Positions 1 through 7,838 of a stretch of 37,435 bases of DNA are shown here, one piece after another. This DNA comes from Turicibacter sp. (GTDB taxonomy: Bacteria; Bacillota; Bacilli; MOL361; Turicibacteraceae). The stretch is from NCBI GenBank assembly GCA_030531025.1, contig JAUMTV010000012.1:1-37435 (forward strand). The letters run 5' to 3'. Every line of letters starts with the position of its first letter. Position 1 is the stretch's first letter. Both the position numbers and the translations under genes were made by a program. The notes beneath the pieces were generated by a model. The model saw nothing but the letters and a program-made list of their open reading frames with translations. It did not search any database and was not told the origin of the DNA.

Positions 1-72
1 TATAAAATGGATTGATTACATTAACAATCTTTAATCGCAATAGTCTAAAGATTTTCTAACCATGTATATATA

Positions 73-187
73 AGTCCAGATAAGTTTTTCATATCGGAAA
101 ACTTTTAGCTGGACTATAGTCTGTCTTAGTATTAAAGCGGCTTTACACCCAGGCCTGTTATAAAATTGTAAAATACTTTTCTGTTTC
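73..187 (+). repeat. BOX-like dispersed repeat, copy 1 (no internal module)
   Basis: This 115-bp element runs from AGTCCAG to CTGTTTC and is flanked by TATATATA on the left and TATATA on the right. The left half folds as a long hairpin: AGTCCAG pairs with CTGGACT, enclosing AAGTTTTTC paired with GAAAACTT. It is identical to copy 2 through the first 65 or so bases and differs in the right half. It lies in the last codons of the NUDIX pseudogene. It encodes no protein. Confidence 0.85.
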
Positions 188-533
188 TATATAGATGGTG
201 TTCATAAAATAATTTTTTTTTCTAAATCTGAGAGTGAAACCCATAATAAAGGTTCTTTTTCAATCGGTTCAAAAACCCTTTCCTCTAACTGACATAAATA
301 AAAAAATCCAATATTATGTTGCGACCAGTTAGGATACTTTGATGAAACCCAGTGGTTCCCTGCCTTTCCTAAAAAACACCTGACATTTATCTTGTGCCCT
401 GTTTCTTCCAATGATTCACGCAAAAGTGCTTCAAGTGCTGTCTCCCCCTCTTTAATTCCACCACCAATTAAGTACAAATTACCTTCTTCATCTTCAACAA
501 CTAAAAATTGATTTTCAGTGTTTTTTATATATA

Positions 534-648
534 AGTCCAGATAAGTTTTTCATATCGGAAAACTTTTAGCTGGACTATAGTCTGTCTTAGTATTAAAGCA
601 ATCGATTAACTAAGACTGATGTAGAATGATGAAATACATTTCTGTTTC
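534..648 (+). repeat. BOX-like dispersed repeat, copy 2 (no internal module)
   Basis: This 115-bp element has the same left half as copy 1 and the same right terminus CTGTTTC, flanked by TATATATA and TATATA. In the right half GTCTTAGT can pair with ACTAAGAC, giving a second hairpin. It splits the NUDIX gene after the codons for YGII. Excision with one TATA restores the frame, which supports a 4-bp target duplication. Confidence 0.87.
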
Positions 649-768
649 TATATAATTCCGTACGAACCCGTCCGTTTTTTGTATTCTAAATGATCACTTC
701 TTTTTCCAAAACTTTTCATCCATGTCTCCCTTGTAATAATTCATACTTTAACCTCTTGATGTTTGTCA

Positions 769-798
769 CTATGTGTCAATGAAAAATAGACATACTTA
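769..798 (+). promoter_or_regulatory. Possible sigma-E type promoter of ylbJ
   Basis: CATACTTA at 791-798 resembles the -10 element of mother-cell sigma-E promoters (CATACA-like). The -35 region (CTATGTG near 769-775) is a poor match. The call is guided mainly by the known sigma-E control of ylbJ in Bacillus subtilis. Confidence 0.2.
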
Positions 799-836
799 TT
801 TGTATTTAACAATACATTCATTATAGGTGATTAGCT

Positions 837-1964
837 ATGAAAAATATCATGAAATCTGTTGTTCTTCTTTTATTTCTTGTAATCTTATTACTACAACCAG
901 CGCCAATTATTACGGCTACAAAAACTGGGTTTATCACATGGGTAGAAAAGGTAATTCCCTCTCTTTTCCCATTCTTTGTACTGACACGTCTCATGATTTA
1001 TTATCAAGTGCCTCAGTTAATTGGTAAATTGCTTGCGCCATTATTTAAGTACCTGCTTCACTTGTCACCCATCACATTTTTCGTCATGTTTTTAAGCTTG
1101 ATTAGTGGAAATCCATCCGGGTCTAAAATGGCAAGAGATTATTATGACCAACATTTAATCAGTCTAAAAGAAATGGAAGGATTAATGTATTTTTGCAACT
1201 TCTCTAGTCCGCTTTTTATTATTGGTACCGTAGGGGTTGTCTTATATCAATCCACACGTATTGGCTACCTATTATTAATGGTCCATCTATTAGGGTCGCT
1301 AGCGGTCTTTATTTATTGCTATCCACTTCTTCGTTCAAAAGAAAGTATTCGCCATGTCTCTATTGAGTTTCCAACGCAATCATTTTCAACGATTCTAATT
1401 GATTGCATTGAAAGTAGTATTCAAACTTTAATTCGTGTGGGTGGAATTATTGTCTTTTTTTACATCATCTCAGAAGCACTTAAGATTATTCACTTTACTC
1501 AACTATTAGACACACTACTTTTACCACTTATTCATGGATTTGGGCTTGATTCAACTGAGCCACTCATTGCTGGAATTTTAGAGTTTACCCAAGGAGTAAC
1601 GAAAGTCTCTCAAACAGAGGCACCAATCCAAACAAAACTCGTATTGACAGCCTTTATTTTAAGTTTTACGGGGCTATCTGTTCATACTCAAAGCTTTATG
1701 TTTGCTAAGAACTTAAACATTTCATATCTCAAATATTTAATGATGCGTCTTCTTCACGGATGTACGAGTGCAACGATTTTATTCTTCACTTGGCAGAGGG
1801 TTTTAAAAGATGAAATAAATGTCTTCTCACCTATTGAGTCAACACAACTGACTACTAAGTCGTTGCTCATTCCATTTATGCTAGGATTATTGAGTCTTTA
1901 TTTTATTCTTAAAGCGTATCATAGTATTAAAAGAAGAGTTTTAAATCAATCCACTTCCTATTAA
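837..1964 (+). CDS. ylbJ: Sporulation integral membrane protein YlbJ
   Basis: YlbJ is a polytopic membrane protein of the nucleoside-recognition/gate family, needed in Bacillus for normal heat-resistant spores and made in the mother cell; its transported substrate is unknown. The 375-residue product has about eight hydrophobic segments, starting with the first at residues 5-25, and the conserved region SLISGNPSGSKMARD near residues 86-100. Length is close to the 408 residues of the B. subtilis protein. The start is the ATG behind AGGTGATTAGCT; a second ATG four codons on is less likely. In Bacillus the order is rsmD-coaD-ylbJ; here the same three genes are neighbours but ylbJ faces coaD and shares its terminator. 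Its presence argues for a spore-forming host. Confidence 0.85.
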   Translation: MKNIMKSVVLLLFLVILLLQPAPIITATKTGFITWVEKVIPSLFPFFVLTRLMIYYQVPQLIGKLLAPLFKYLLHLSPITFFVMFLSLISGNPSGSKMARDYYDQHLISLKEMEGLMYFCNFSSPLFIIGTVGVVLYQSTRIGYLLLMVHLLGSLAVFIYCYPLLRSKESIRHVSIEFPTQSFSTILIDCIESSIQTLIRVGGIIVFFYIISEALKIIHFTQLLDTLLLPLIHGFGLDSTEPLIAGILEFTQGVTKVSQTEAPIQTKLVLTAFILSFTGLSVHTQSFMFAKNLNISYLKYLMMRLLHGCTSATILFFTWQRVLKDEINVFSPIESTQLTTKSLLIPFMLGLLSLYFILKAYHSIKRRVLNQSTSY

Positions 1965-1966
1965 GA

Positions 1967-1992
1967 AAGAGGCTATCTAAGCCTCTTTTATT
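1967..1992. terminator. Bidirectional terminator between ylbJ and coaD
   Basis: AAGAGGC at 1967-1973 pairs with GCCTCTT around a seven-base loop, followed on the plus strand by TTATTTA. The hairpin overlaps the coaD stop codon, so it probably ends transcripts from both sides. Confidence 0.75.
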
Positions 1993-2473
1993 TACGATAT
2001 TTTTCTTCTAATGCTTCTTTTACAAAGTCTGGAACAAAACTTGAAACATCTCCTCCAAATCGAGCTACTTCCTTCGTCGTTGATGAAGATAAAAACATGT
2101 TTTCTGCTTTTGTCATTAAAAAAATTGTTTCAATTTCTGGGGCTAAACGTTTATTGGTTGTTGCAATTTGAAACTCATACTCAAAGTCAGTCACTGCACG
2201 AAGTCCACGTAAAATCGTTTTAGCGCCTACTTCTTTCGCAAAATCAACAACGAGTTGATCAAAGCACACAACAACTTCAACATTAGGTAGATGAGCTGTC
2301 GCACGTTTTAACATATCCACACGCTCTTCCACGCTAAATAACGTTTTTTTATTAATATTTTGAGCCACAGTAATATAAAGATAATCAAATAAATCATAGC
2401 CACGTTCGATAATATCTAAATGACCATTTGTGACAGGATCAAATGTTCCAGAATAAATTCCCACTTTTTTCAT
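1988..2473 (-). CDS. coaD: Phosphopantetheine adenylyltransferase (CoaD)
   Basis: CoaD transfers AMP from ATP to 4'-phosphopantetheine, giving dephospho-CoA, the next-to-last step of coenzyme A synthesis in the cytoplasm. The 161-residue length is typical. Visible motifs are SGTFDPVTNGHLDIIERG at residues 8-25, with the nucleotidyltransferase TxGH signature, LRGLRAVTDFEYE near 88-100, and the SSSTTKEVARFGG segment near 128-140. It follows rsmD by 36 bp on the same strand, the conserved Firmicutes arrangement, and the two are probably co-transcribed. Confidence 0.97.
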   Translation of the reverse strand: MKKVGIYSGTFDPVTNGHLDIIERGYDLFDYLYITVAQNINKKTLFSVEERVDMLKRATAHLPNVEVVVCFDQLVVDFAKEVGAKTILRGLRAVTDFEYEFQIATTNKRLAPEIETIFLMTKAENMFLSSSTTKEVARFGGDVSSFVPDFVKEALEEKYRK

Positions 2474-2509
2474 CTCTTAAGTCCTCCATAACGACTTCTA
2501 AACTTTGGA

Positions 2510-3070
2510 TTAGCCCTCGTCTACTCGATTGTAAATAGTGATAGCTGTAATTCCATAAATCTCACGCTTTATTTGTTGAATGTCTCCAACAGCTGAATGT
2601 AGCTCATCTTCTTTTAAGCACTCTGCCATAATAACTCCATTTACAGCTAATAATTCATGTTCATGAATAAATTCAATAATCTCATTAATTTTTTGACCTT
2701 TATACGGTGGATCTAATAAAATAAGATCAAATTGAATCTTTCGTTTCACTAAAGCCTTTAACGCTCGAAAATAATCATTACGATAAATCTCTACACGATC
2801 TTCAATTCGTAAGTCTTTTACATTTTCTTTAATGGTGTTAATTGCAATCGTTTCTCGATCAACAAAAATAACACGATCAATTCCTCGACTTAATGATTCA
2901 ATTCCTAAATTTCCACTTCCACCAAATAAGTCTAGCGCTAAGCCACCATCAAAATATGGGCCAATAATATTAAAGATATTTTCTTTAACCTTATCTGTCG
3001 TTGGTCGCGTATTTGTTCCTTTAACTGCCTTGATGCTACGTCCTTTTAATGTTCCGGCAACAACTCGCAT
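2510..3070 (-). CDS. rsmD: 16S rRNA (guanine(966)-N2)-methyltransferase (RsmD)
   Basis: RsmD uses S-adenosylmethionine to methylate guanine 966 of 16S rRNA. The 186-residue product begins MRVVAGTLKGR, typical of the family, has the cofactor motif LDLFGGSGNLGIESLSRG near residues 43-60 and the catalytic DPPY near 117-120. RPTTDKVKENIFN near 22-34 is also family-specific. It is the first gene of a two-gene unit with coaD. The next gene upstream on this strand is about 600 bp away, so it probably has its own promoter in the AT-rich stretch right of 3070. Confidence 0.96.
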   Translation of the reverse strand: MRVVAGTLKGRSIKAVKGTNTRPTTDKVKENIFNIIGPYFDGGLALDLFGGSGNLGIESLSRGIDRVIFVDRETIAINTIKENVKDLRIEDRVEIYRNDYFRALKALVKRKIQFDLILLDPPYKGQKINEIIEFIHEHELLAVNGVIMAECLKEDELHSAVGDIQQIKREIYGITAITIYNRVDEG

Positions 3071-3225
3071 TTTATCACTTCCTAATATTTTTCTACTTTA
3101 ATTGTATAAAAAATAAAGGTAATGTCAATATTATAATTGTAGCCGAGAGGTTACTGTAAAAATAATCCCCCCTATTCTTCTATCATACTTCTCCTCTCCC
3201 TTTCACATATGGTCAAAGTATGAAT

Positions 3226-3262
3226 AATAAGCCGCCTTCCCCTAGGCGGCTTATTTTTATTT
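3226..3262 (+). terminator. Strong orphan hairpin terminator
   Basis: AATAAGCCGCC pairs with GGCGGCTTATT around a short CCCCTA-type loop, followed on the plus strand by a T-rich tail. No plus-strand gene reaches it and the minus strand has only a weaker tail. It may be the remains of a lost gene or a second barrier upstream of rsmD. Confidence 0.6.
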
Positions 3263-3339
3263 TATCTAATAGTTTTTCACATCACTATTAGATCTTTTAC
3301 TAGCATCCGTGACCTATTTCATGAGTTGATAATCATTTA

Positions 3340-3390
3340 AAAGAAAATTAGCTAGTTAAAAAGTCAGTTATCTGATCTTTTAACTAGCCA
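3340..3390 (-). terminator. Probable original terminator of the phosphatase gene
   Basis: GCTAGTTAAAA at 3351-3361 pairs with TTTTAACTAGC at 3378-3388, with an inner GTCAG/CTGA extension. On the minus strand it is followed by TAATTTTCTTTT. It is separated from the phosphatase stop at 3673 mainly by repeat copy 6, which suggests that the repeat landed between the gene and its terminator. Confidence 0.55.
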
Positions 3391-3446
3391 ATTTCAACTA
3401 TCAACTACAATGTAGGATACAAACGTTTTAAATATTAACCTATATA

Positions 3447-3656
3447 TAAACAGATAAGTATTCTACATCTAAGATAGCAAACAAAAAATACTGATATCCT
3501 TTATTTATAAAAACATCCTATCGTCCAGGGGTCACCTAGCATGCGAAGCATGTTTACTCCATTGCTAGGGTATGGTCACCTAGCGATTTCTGAAAGAAAT
3601 CTACTCCTCTGCTACTAGGGCTTAAAAATTTTCTATGAAGAAAATTTATCTGGACT
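3447..3656 (-). repeat. BOX-like dispersed repeat, copy 6 (two internal modules)
   Basis: This is the longest copy, about 210 bp, in reverse orientation: AAACAGATAAGTATTC at the left edge and TCTGGACT at the right, each edge flanked by TATATA. Read on the minus strand it starts AGTCCAG, then a hairpin of AAATTTTC and GAAAATTT (the counterpart of AAGTTTTTC/GAAAACTT elsewhere), then two internal modules and CTGGACGATAG. It starts 11 bp beyond the phosphatase stop codon. Confidence 0.85.
3528..3622 (-). repeat. Two tandem internal modules of repeat copy 6
   Basis: Read on the minus strand each module begins CCCTAG, has a GGAGTA motif, then a hairpin, and ends GCTAGGTGACC. In one module the hairpin is GATTTCT paired with AGAAATC; in the other CATGC paired with GCATG. 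The outer CCTAGC/GCTAGG stem and the GGAG and GGTGACC segments stay constant while the inner hairpin changes sequence. This resembles boxB units of BOX elements in design only. Confidence 0.75.
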
Positions 3657-3672
3657 TATATAGTTATTTATT

Positions 3673-5310
3673 TTATCGTTTTTTTACATAAATAATAATA
3701 CCACCGACAAGAAGGATTCCTACAAGGCCTACACCAACTTTTAAACTCTGATGGTTTATTACCGGATCTGTCACACTTAAGTCTTGTTGGTTATCAACTG
3801 CCGTTTGATTAGATTTTTCGATGGTCACAGACTCATCAATCAATTCCATTGTATCAGTACGATAAGTCTTTAAAGTGACTGAACTCTCTGTGACATCAAC
3901 TACCATAAATGTAGGAACATTTTCTTGCCATCGGCTCTCAATATAAGCTTGTTGTTTTTCCACTTGTTTATAGTATTTGCTTCCAGATGCCGAGTTTAAA
4001 GTATAATAAATAATCCCATTTGGATCACTAACCACTCCATTTTTAACTTGAGTATCAGCAATTGCTTCTTCATCTTCAACTGAATCTAAATAAGTCTCAT
4101 AACGTTCATCAACCGCTTTCTCCCTGTCAAAATACTGTTCAAACTCCTCATCTGTTAAAAAATGAAAGTCATCTTTAGTTGCAGTCGTTAAAACCTTTGA
4201 GCGTGTATAAGTATGATCATGACCCGTAAAGACAACATCAATCTGATACTCTTCAAAAATCGGAACTAACTCATAACGCATCGTTGCCATAGAGGGTGTA
4301 TTTGAATGTTCACCTGATCCATAAATATCATGATGAAGCGCTATAAAGCGCCACTTTGCATCTGGATGACTCGCCACTGCCTCTTCTACTAACTCGGCAT
4401 GCTCATCAAACTTATCACTATTTGAGTTAATGATAATAAATAAAGCATCTCCATAGGAATAATAATAGCCTCCTCCAGCCATGGTTTGACCTAATCCTGT
4501 CGCATTTGGATTATTAAAGTGAAAGCTATAATTACCACTTGGTGAATCATGATTACCAATGACAGTGGCAACAGGAAGTGATTTTAATGCTAATGGACTA
4601 AGGTATCCTGCATATTCAATTTCATTTTCTGTATATAAAAGCTGCTCTTGTTGCTTATCTCGTGTTTGAATTTGATCACCGACGTTAATCATAAAACTTG
4701 CATTTTTACGAATACTTAATGCTTGATTAATGGTATGATTCCAATTAAAAGAATCATTTCTAGTTGACTTATCTTGCCCTAATGGTTCGTTTTCACCCGC
4801 TGCAACACTTTTGCTTGATGAACCAATTTGTGGGTCACTCGTAACAATAAAGCTAAATTGATTATCGCTTTGTGTTTGATAAACAGTCGGTTCACTCCAC
4901 TCTCCATCTTGACCATAGATATAATAATACGTTGTATTAGCTTCTAAATCTGTTACTGTTACTTTATTCGATAAATATCCTTCCACGGCTGATGTTGCTT
5001 CACCTGTAAATTCAATGGCATCTTTCATATCTGATGATTGACTAATCTTAACTGTTGGTATCCCGTTTAAATCAACCGGGGCATACCAAGCAAAATTTAA
5101 TTCTGTCTCATTTTTCCCGGGTGTTAATGAAAGTTGGGTCCAATCATTTTTAACCTCTTCCCACTCCATCACCCATTTATCCCAGGCCTCACCCTTTGGA
5201 GCTTCTGTCCAGCTATCAACTTCTGCAGCTTTAACTCCATATAAAGCCGTAAGCGATAACCCTAATGCAACTAACGTTTTTTTGAATTGTTTTGTTTTTT
5301 TCTCATTCAT
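3673..5310 (-). CDS. Exported, membrane-anchored purple-acid-phosphatase-like metallophosphoesterase
   Basis: This 545-residue protein should hydrolyse phosphate esters at the cell surface with a two-metal centre. An export signal is at residues 10-29. A fibronectin III-like domain spans about 58-147. The calcineurin-like catalytic domain follows, with SDPQ at 158-161, GDQ at 211-213, GNHD at 252-255, HH at 326-327 and GHDH at 363-366; the metal ligands look intact. A hydrophobic segment at about 523-541 followed by KKR anchors the C-terminus; no LPxTG motif is seen. The start ATG lies behind AAGGTG. The gene stands alone, and TTAACA-like repeats upstream could mean phosphate control. Its natural substrate is unknown. 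Confidence 0.88.
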   Translation of the reverse strand: MNEKKTKQFKKTLVALGLSLTALYGVKAAEVDSWTEAPKGEAWDKWVMEWEEVKNDWTQLSLTPGKNETELNFAWYAPVDLNGIPTVKISQSSDMKDAIEFTGEATSAVEGYLSNKVTVTDLEANTTYYYIYGQDGEWSEPTVYQTQSDNQFSFIVTSDPQIGSSSKSVAAGENEPLGQDKSTRNDSFNWNHTINQALSIRKNASFMINVGDQIQTRDKQQEQLLYTENEIEYAGYLSPLALKSLPVATVIGNHDSPSGNYSFHFNNPNATGLGQTMAGGGYYYSYGDALFIIINSNSDKFDEHAELVEEAVASHPDAKWRFIALHHDIYGSGEHSNTPSMATMRYELVPIFEEYQIDVVFTGHDHTYTRSKVLTTATKDDFHFLTDEEFEQYFDREKAVDERYETYLDSVEDEEAIADTQVKNGVVSDPNGIIYYTLNSASGSKYYKQVEKQQAYIESRWQENVPTFMVVDVTESSVTLKTYRTDTMELIDESVTIEKSNQTAVDNQQDLSVTDPVINHQSLKVGVGLVGILLVGGIIIYVKKR

Positions 5311-5435
5311 TTCAATTCACCTTATTCTATAAACCTTTCTTTATTACTCCTAGTCCCTTAAAAAATAAGGATACCAACCCTGTCTTTCGCTCATATATTG
5401 TAATGTCTTTACCATAATCACTTCCATAAATCCAT

Positions 5436-5480
5436 TGTTAATTTTGTTTACTTTATATTAAATCATTCTTATTTTGTTAA
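5436..5480 (-). promoter_or_regulatory. Candidate Pho-box-like repeats upstream of the phosphatase
   Basis: On the minus strand TTAACA occurs at 5480-5475 and 5441-5436, with the variants TTTAAT at 5462-5457 and TAAACA at 5450-5445 between them. Bacillus PhoP binds repeated TTAACA-like hexamers, so phosphate-starvation control is plausible. Spacing is irregular and the region is AT-rich, so chance is possible. Confidence 0.3.
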
Positions 5481-5570
5481 TCTTTTATTAAATTTATAAT
5501 CACTATTTAAATGTTATTCCAAAGAACAAGTGTGAATAATTTTTTATACACTACGCTTTAAAAGCTAAAA

Positions 5571-5604
5571 CAAAAAGAACCTAGTATCCTACTACTTGGT
5601 TCCT
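5571..5604 (-). terminator. Possible second terminator downstream of ffh
   Basis: GAACC and TAGTA at 5577-5586 pair with TACTA and GGTTC, with a three-base bulge, and the minus strand continues with TTTTT. It could back up the ffh terminator at 5746-5778. The stem is imperfect. Confidence 0.4.
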
Positions 5605-5745
5605 AATTTGAAATAGTTAAAATTAAATTTTTTTTTAAAAATAACTTCTTTTAATGAATAGTCGGTTAAAGGTAAACAGATAGTACAGACATTCCAATTT
5701 ATTTTTAATCAAATGGACACCGCCCTATTTCCCACCCTTGAATCA

Positions 5746-5778
5746 AGAAAAAAGATCGCCAAATTAGCGATCTTTTCG
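5746..5778 (-). terminator. Terminator of the smc-ftsY-ylxM-ffh operon
   Basis: GATCGC pairs with GCGATC around CAAATTA-type loop bases; on the minus strand the stem is followed by TTTTTTC. It lies just beyond the ffh stop codon. Confidence 0.85.
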
Positions 5779-5780
5779 AA

Positions 5781-7205
5781 TTAGAAACGGAATCCTCCGC
5801 GTCCTTTACCTTTTCCTTTTTTACCTTGCCCCATCATTCCACCAAGGCCAGCCATTGGATTTCCTCCACCACGTTGCATAGCAGCTGCCATACGTTCCAT
5901 TTGGCGAGGGTCCATATTCGAGAATTTCTTCATCATTTTACGCATATCTGTAAATTGCTTAATTAAACGATTAACTTCAGCAATATCACATCCACACCCT
6001 TTAGCAATACGGTTTTTACGGCTTGCATTAATTAAATCTGGGTTTTTACGTTCTTGTTCCGTCATTGAGTAAATGATGGCTTCTACACGAGCCATTTGCT
6101 TTGGATCAATATTGATATCTTTTAATTGATTTCCTACTCCAGGAATCATTTTTAAGATATCTTCAAACGCACCTAGTTTTTTCATTTGCTTCATTTGTTT
6201 TAAGAAGTCATTGAAGTCATACGTTGCATTCATCATTTTGTCTGCTAACTTCATGCTCTCTTCTTCATCGAAGTTTTCTTGAGCACGCTCAATTAACGTC
6301 ATCACATCTCCCATTCCTAAAATACGAGATGCCATACGTTCAGGGTGGAACACTTCTAATGTATCAAGTTTTTCTCCCATCCCCATGAATTTGATTGGAA
6401 CATTTGTGATTTTACGGATTGATAATGCCGCACCCCCACGAGTATCCCCATCTAATTTCGTTAAAATAACCCCTGTTAAATCTAATTGCTCATGGAATGA
6501 CTGTGCTACATTTACCGCATCTTGTCCTGTCATGGCATCAACAACTAATAAGATTTCTTGTGGTTTAACTAACGCTTTAATATCTTTTAACTCATCCATT
6601 AATTGCTCATCGATATGTAAACGTCCAGCCGTATCGATAATCACTAAGTCGTGACCATTTTCACGTGCATATGCCATTGCTTCTTTAGCAATATCGACTG
6701 GATTCATTGATGTTCCTTTTTCAAAAACTGGAATATTTAATTGTTTCCCAATCGTTTTTAACTGATCAACGGCTGCTGGACGATAAACGTCACAAGCGAC
6801 CAATAACGGATTCTTTTTCTCTTTTTTACGTAAATAAGTTGATAATTTACCTGTATGAGTTGTTTTACCGGCCCCTTGTAATCCGACCATCATAAATACG
6901 GCTGGCTTTGTATGTCCAAAGTTTAATTCAGCCGCATTTTTACCCATTAATTTCGTTAATTCTTCATTAACAATTTTAATAACTTGTTGCCCTGGTGTTA
7001 AACTCTTTAAAACAGTCTCACCAATGGCTTTCTCTTTTACTTCTTTAATAAATTCACGTACGACTTTAATATTTACGTCAGCTTCAAGTAACGCTAAGCG
7101 GACTTCACGCATCATCACGTCAACGTCTTTTTCCGTTAACTTCCCTTTGCGTGTGACGCTTTTTAGTGCTGACTGCAAGCGTTCTGATAATGTTTCAAAT
7201 GCCAT
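5781..7205 (-). CDS. ffh: Signal recognition particle GTPase Ffh
   Basis: Ffh (SRP54) binds signal sequences of nascent membrane and secreted proteins together with 4.5S/6S RNA and docks on FtsY. The 474-residue protein has the NG domain at about 1-295, with GLQGAGKT at 108-115, DTAGR at 191-195 and TKLDGD at 249-254, and a methionine-rich M domain from about 328 to the end. In the RNA-binding helix the sequence reads AKGCGCD where many relatives have AKGSG plus a small residue. The tail is Gly/Met/Lys-rich. The start ATG lies behind AGGAGG. It is the last gene of the operon, but repeat copy 3 sits between it and ylxM. Confidence 0.97.
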   Translation of the reverse strand: MAFETLSERLQSALKSVTRKGKLTEKDVDVMMREVRLALLEADVNIKVVREFIKEVKEKAIGETVLKSLTPGQQVIKIVNEELTKLMGKNAAELNFGHTKPAVFMMVGLQGAGKTTHTGKLSTYLRKKEKKNPLLVACDVYRPAAVDQLKTIGKQLNIPVFEKGTSMNPVDIAKEAMAYARENGHDLVIIDTAGRLHIDEQLMDELKDIKALVKPQEILLVVDAMTGQDAVNVAQSFHEQLDLTGVILTKLDGDTRGGAALSIRKITNVPIKFMGMGEKLDTLEVFHPERMASRILGMGDVMTLIERAQENFDEEESMKLADKMMNATYDFNDFLKQMKQMKKLGAFEDILKMIPGVGNQLKDINIDPKQMARVEAIIYSMTEQERKNPDLINASRKNRIAKGCGCDIAEVNRLIKQFTDMRKMMKKFSNMDPRQMERMAAAMQRGGGNPMAGLGGMMGQGKKGKGKGRGGFRF

Positions 7206-7230
7206 TTTTTATAAACCTCCTATATATATA

Positions 7231-7347
7231 AGTCGCGATAAGTTTTTCCTACTTGAAAAACTTTTAACGCGACTATAGGATGCCTTAGTTCCAAAGCGTT
7301 TGTGAAACTATGACTAATCCTGAAAATATGAAATATATTTTTGTTTC
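7231..7347 (+). repeat. BOX-like dispersed repeat, copy 3 (between ylxM and ffh)
   Basis: This 117-bp copy has no internal module. The outer stem is AGTCGCG with CGCGACT, a compensated change from AGTCCAG/CTGGACT of copies 1 and 2, and the inner hairpin is AAGTTTTTC with GAAAAACTT. In the right half GGAT and TTAGT can pair with ACTAATCC. It is flanked by TATATATATA and TATACA and lies directly upstream of the ffh AGGAGG. A second GAAACAG end in the opposite orientation follows at 7354, making a palindrome with CTGTTTC. Confidence 0.82.
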
Positions 7348-7456
7348 TATACAGAAACAGATAAATCATCGACATTAATAGATTCAAAATTAAAATATGA
7401 AAACATCATTTACACAGTTTCACAATAGAATCAATAAAAATTTTACTGATTCTTAT

Positions 7457-7774
7457 TTAATCAAGTGACTGTAACTCATTCATCCATTTCACTAACTGTT
7501 CATCTGATGTATGCAACATCATCTGATCAAGAATTTTTTCGCGTGCTTCACGCTTATTTAATAACTGTAACTTATCTTCATAATCTTCAAGTAACTTTCC
7601 CGTGCGCTTAATATTATCAAACACCGCATTTCGGCTCACCTCAAACTGCTCTGCAATCTCACTTAGTGATAAGTCATCTTGATAATAAAGTTCGAAATAC
7701 ACCTTTTGCTTAGACGTTAATAACTCTTGATAAGTATCATATAGCTCATTCATTCGATTGACTTTCTCTAGCAT
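7457..7774 (-). CDS. ylxM: YlxM/p13-family helix-turn-helix protein
   Basis: YlxM is a small protein encoded between ftsY and ffh in many Firmicutes; in streptococci it is reported to modulate SRP assembly and GTPase activity. The 105 residues contain a sigma-70 region-4-like helix-turn-helix: [22 protein letters not shown] near 41-62. I chose the ATG reading [13 protein letters not shown] because GGGGGC lies nine bases ahead of it; an upstream ATG at 7801 has no ribosome site. It follows ftsY and precedes ffh in the same operon. Confidence 0.92.
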   Translation of the reverse strand: MLEKVNRMNELYDTYQELLTSKQKVYFELYYQDDLSLSEIAEQFEVSRNAVFDNIKRTGKLLEDYEDKLQLLNKREAREKILDQMMLHTSDEQLVKWMNELQSLD

Positions 7775-7838
7775 CGTTTTGCCCCCAGTCCAATCTATCA
7801 TGCATGCTGACTCATTTTAAAAGCTAACGTGACATGGA

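Larger units (their letters stand above)
31..719 (-). pseudogene. NUDIX hydrolase pseudogene, broken by two repeat insertions and a frameshift
   Basis: NUDIX enzymes hydrolyse nucleoside diphosphates linked to another moiety. The only long open stretch (477 to 202) holds a complete NUDIX box: GGGIKEGE, then RESLEETG. The true start is probably the ATG at 719, behind GGGAGAC; it reads MKSFGKRSDHLEYKKRTGSY and runs into repeat copy 2 (534-648). Removing that copy plus one TATA joins YGII to YIKNTENQFLVVEDEEG in frame. Near the 3' end a run of nine A (minus strand, about 221-229) shifts the frame; with eight A it would read DLEKKLFYEHHLY, the usual NUDIX tail, up to repeat copy 1 (73-187). Beyond copy 1 the frame can continue to a stop at 31. 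The rebuilt protein is about 150 residues, normal for the family. Substrate cannot be told. Confidence is high for family and breakage, moderate for the exact ends. Confidence 0.85.
3071..3446. other. Gene-free spacer with two hairpins
   Basis: No convincing gene is visible between the rsmD start and repeat copy 6. The stretch holds the hairpins at 3226-3262 and 3340-3390 and must contain the rsmD promoter. Confidence 0.6.
5311..5745. other. Gene-free upstream region of the phosphatase
   Basis: I see no credible gene here. It should hold the phosphatase promoter, the TTAACA-like repeats at 5436-5480 and a weak hairpin near 5571-5604. Confidence 0.55.

Noticed and set aside
3447..3656. CRISPR array or tRNA-like gene in the repeated CTAGC/GCTAGG region
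   Set aside because: The units are only two, nearly adjacent, and lack unique spacers of constant length; no cloverleaf with CCA-type acceptor or anticodon arm can be drawn.
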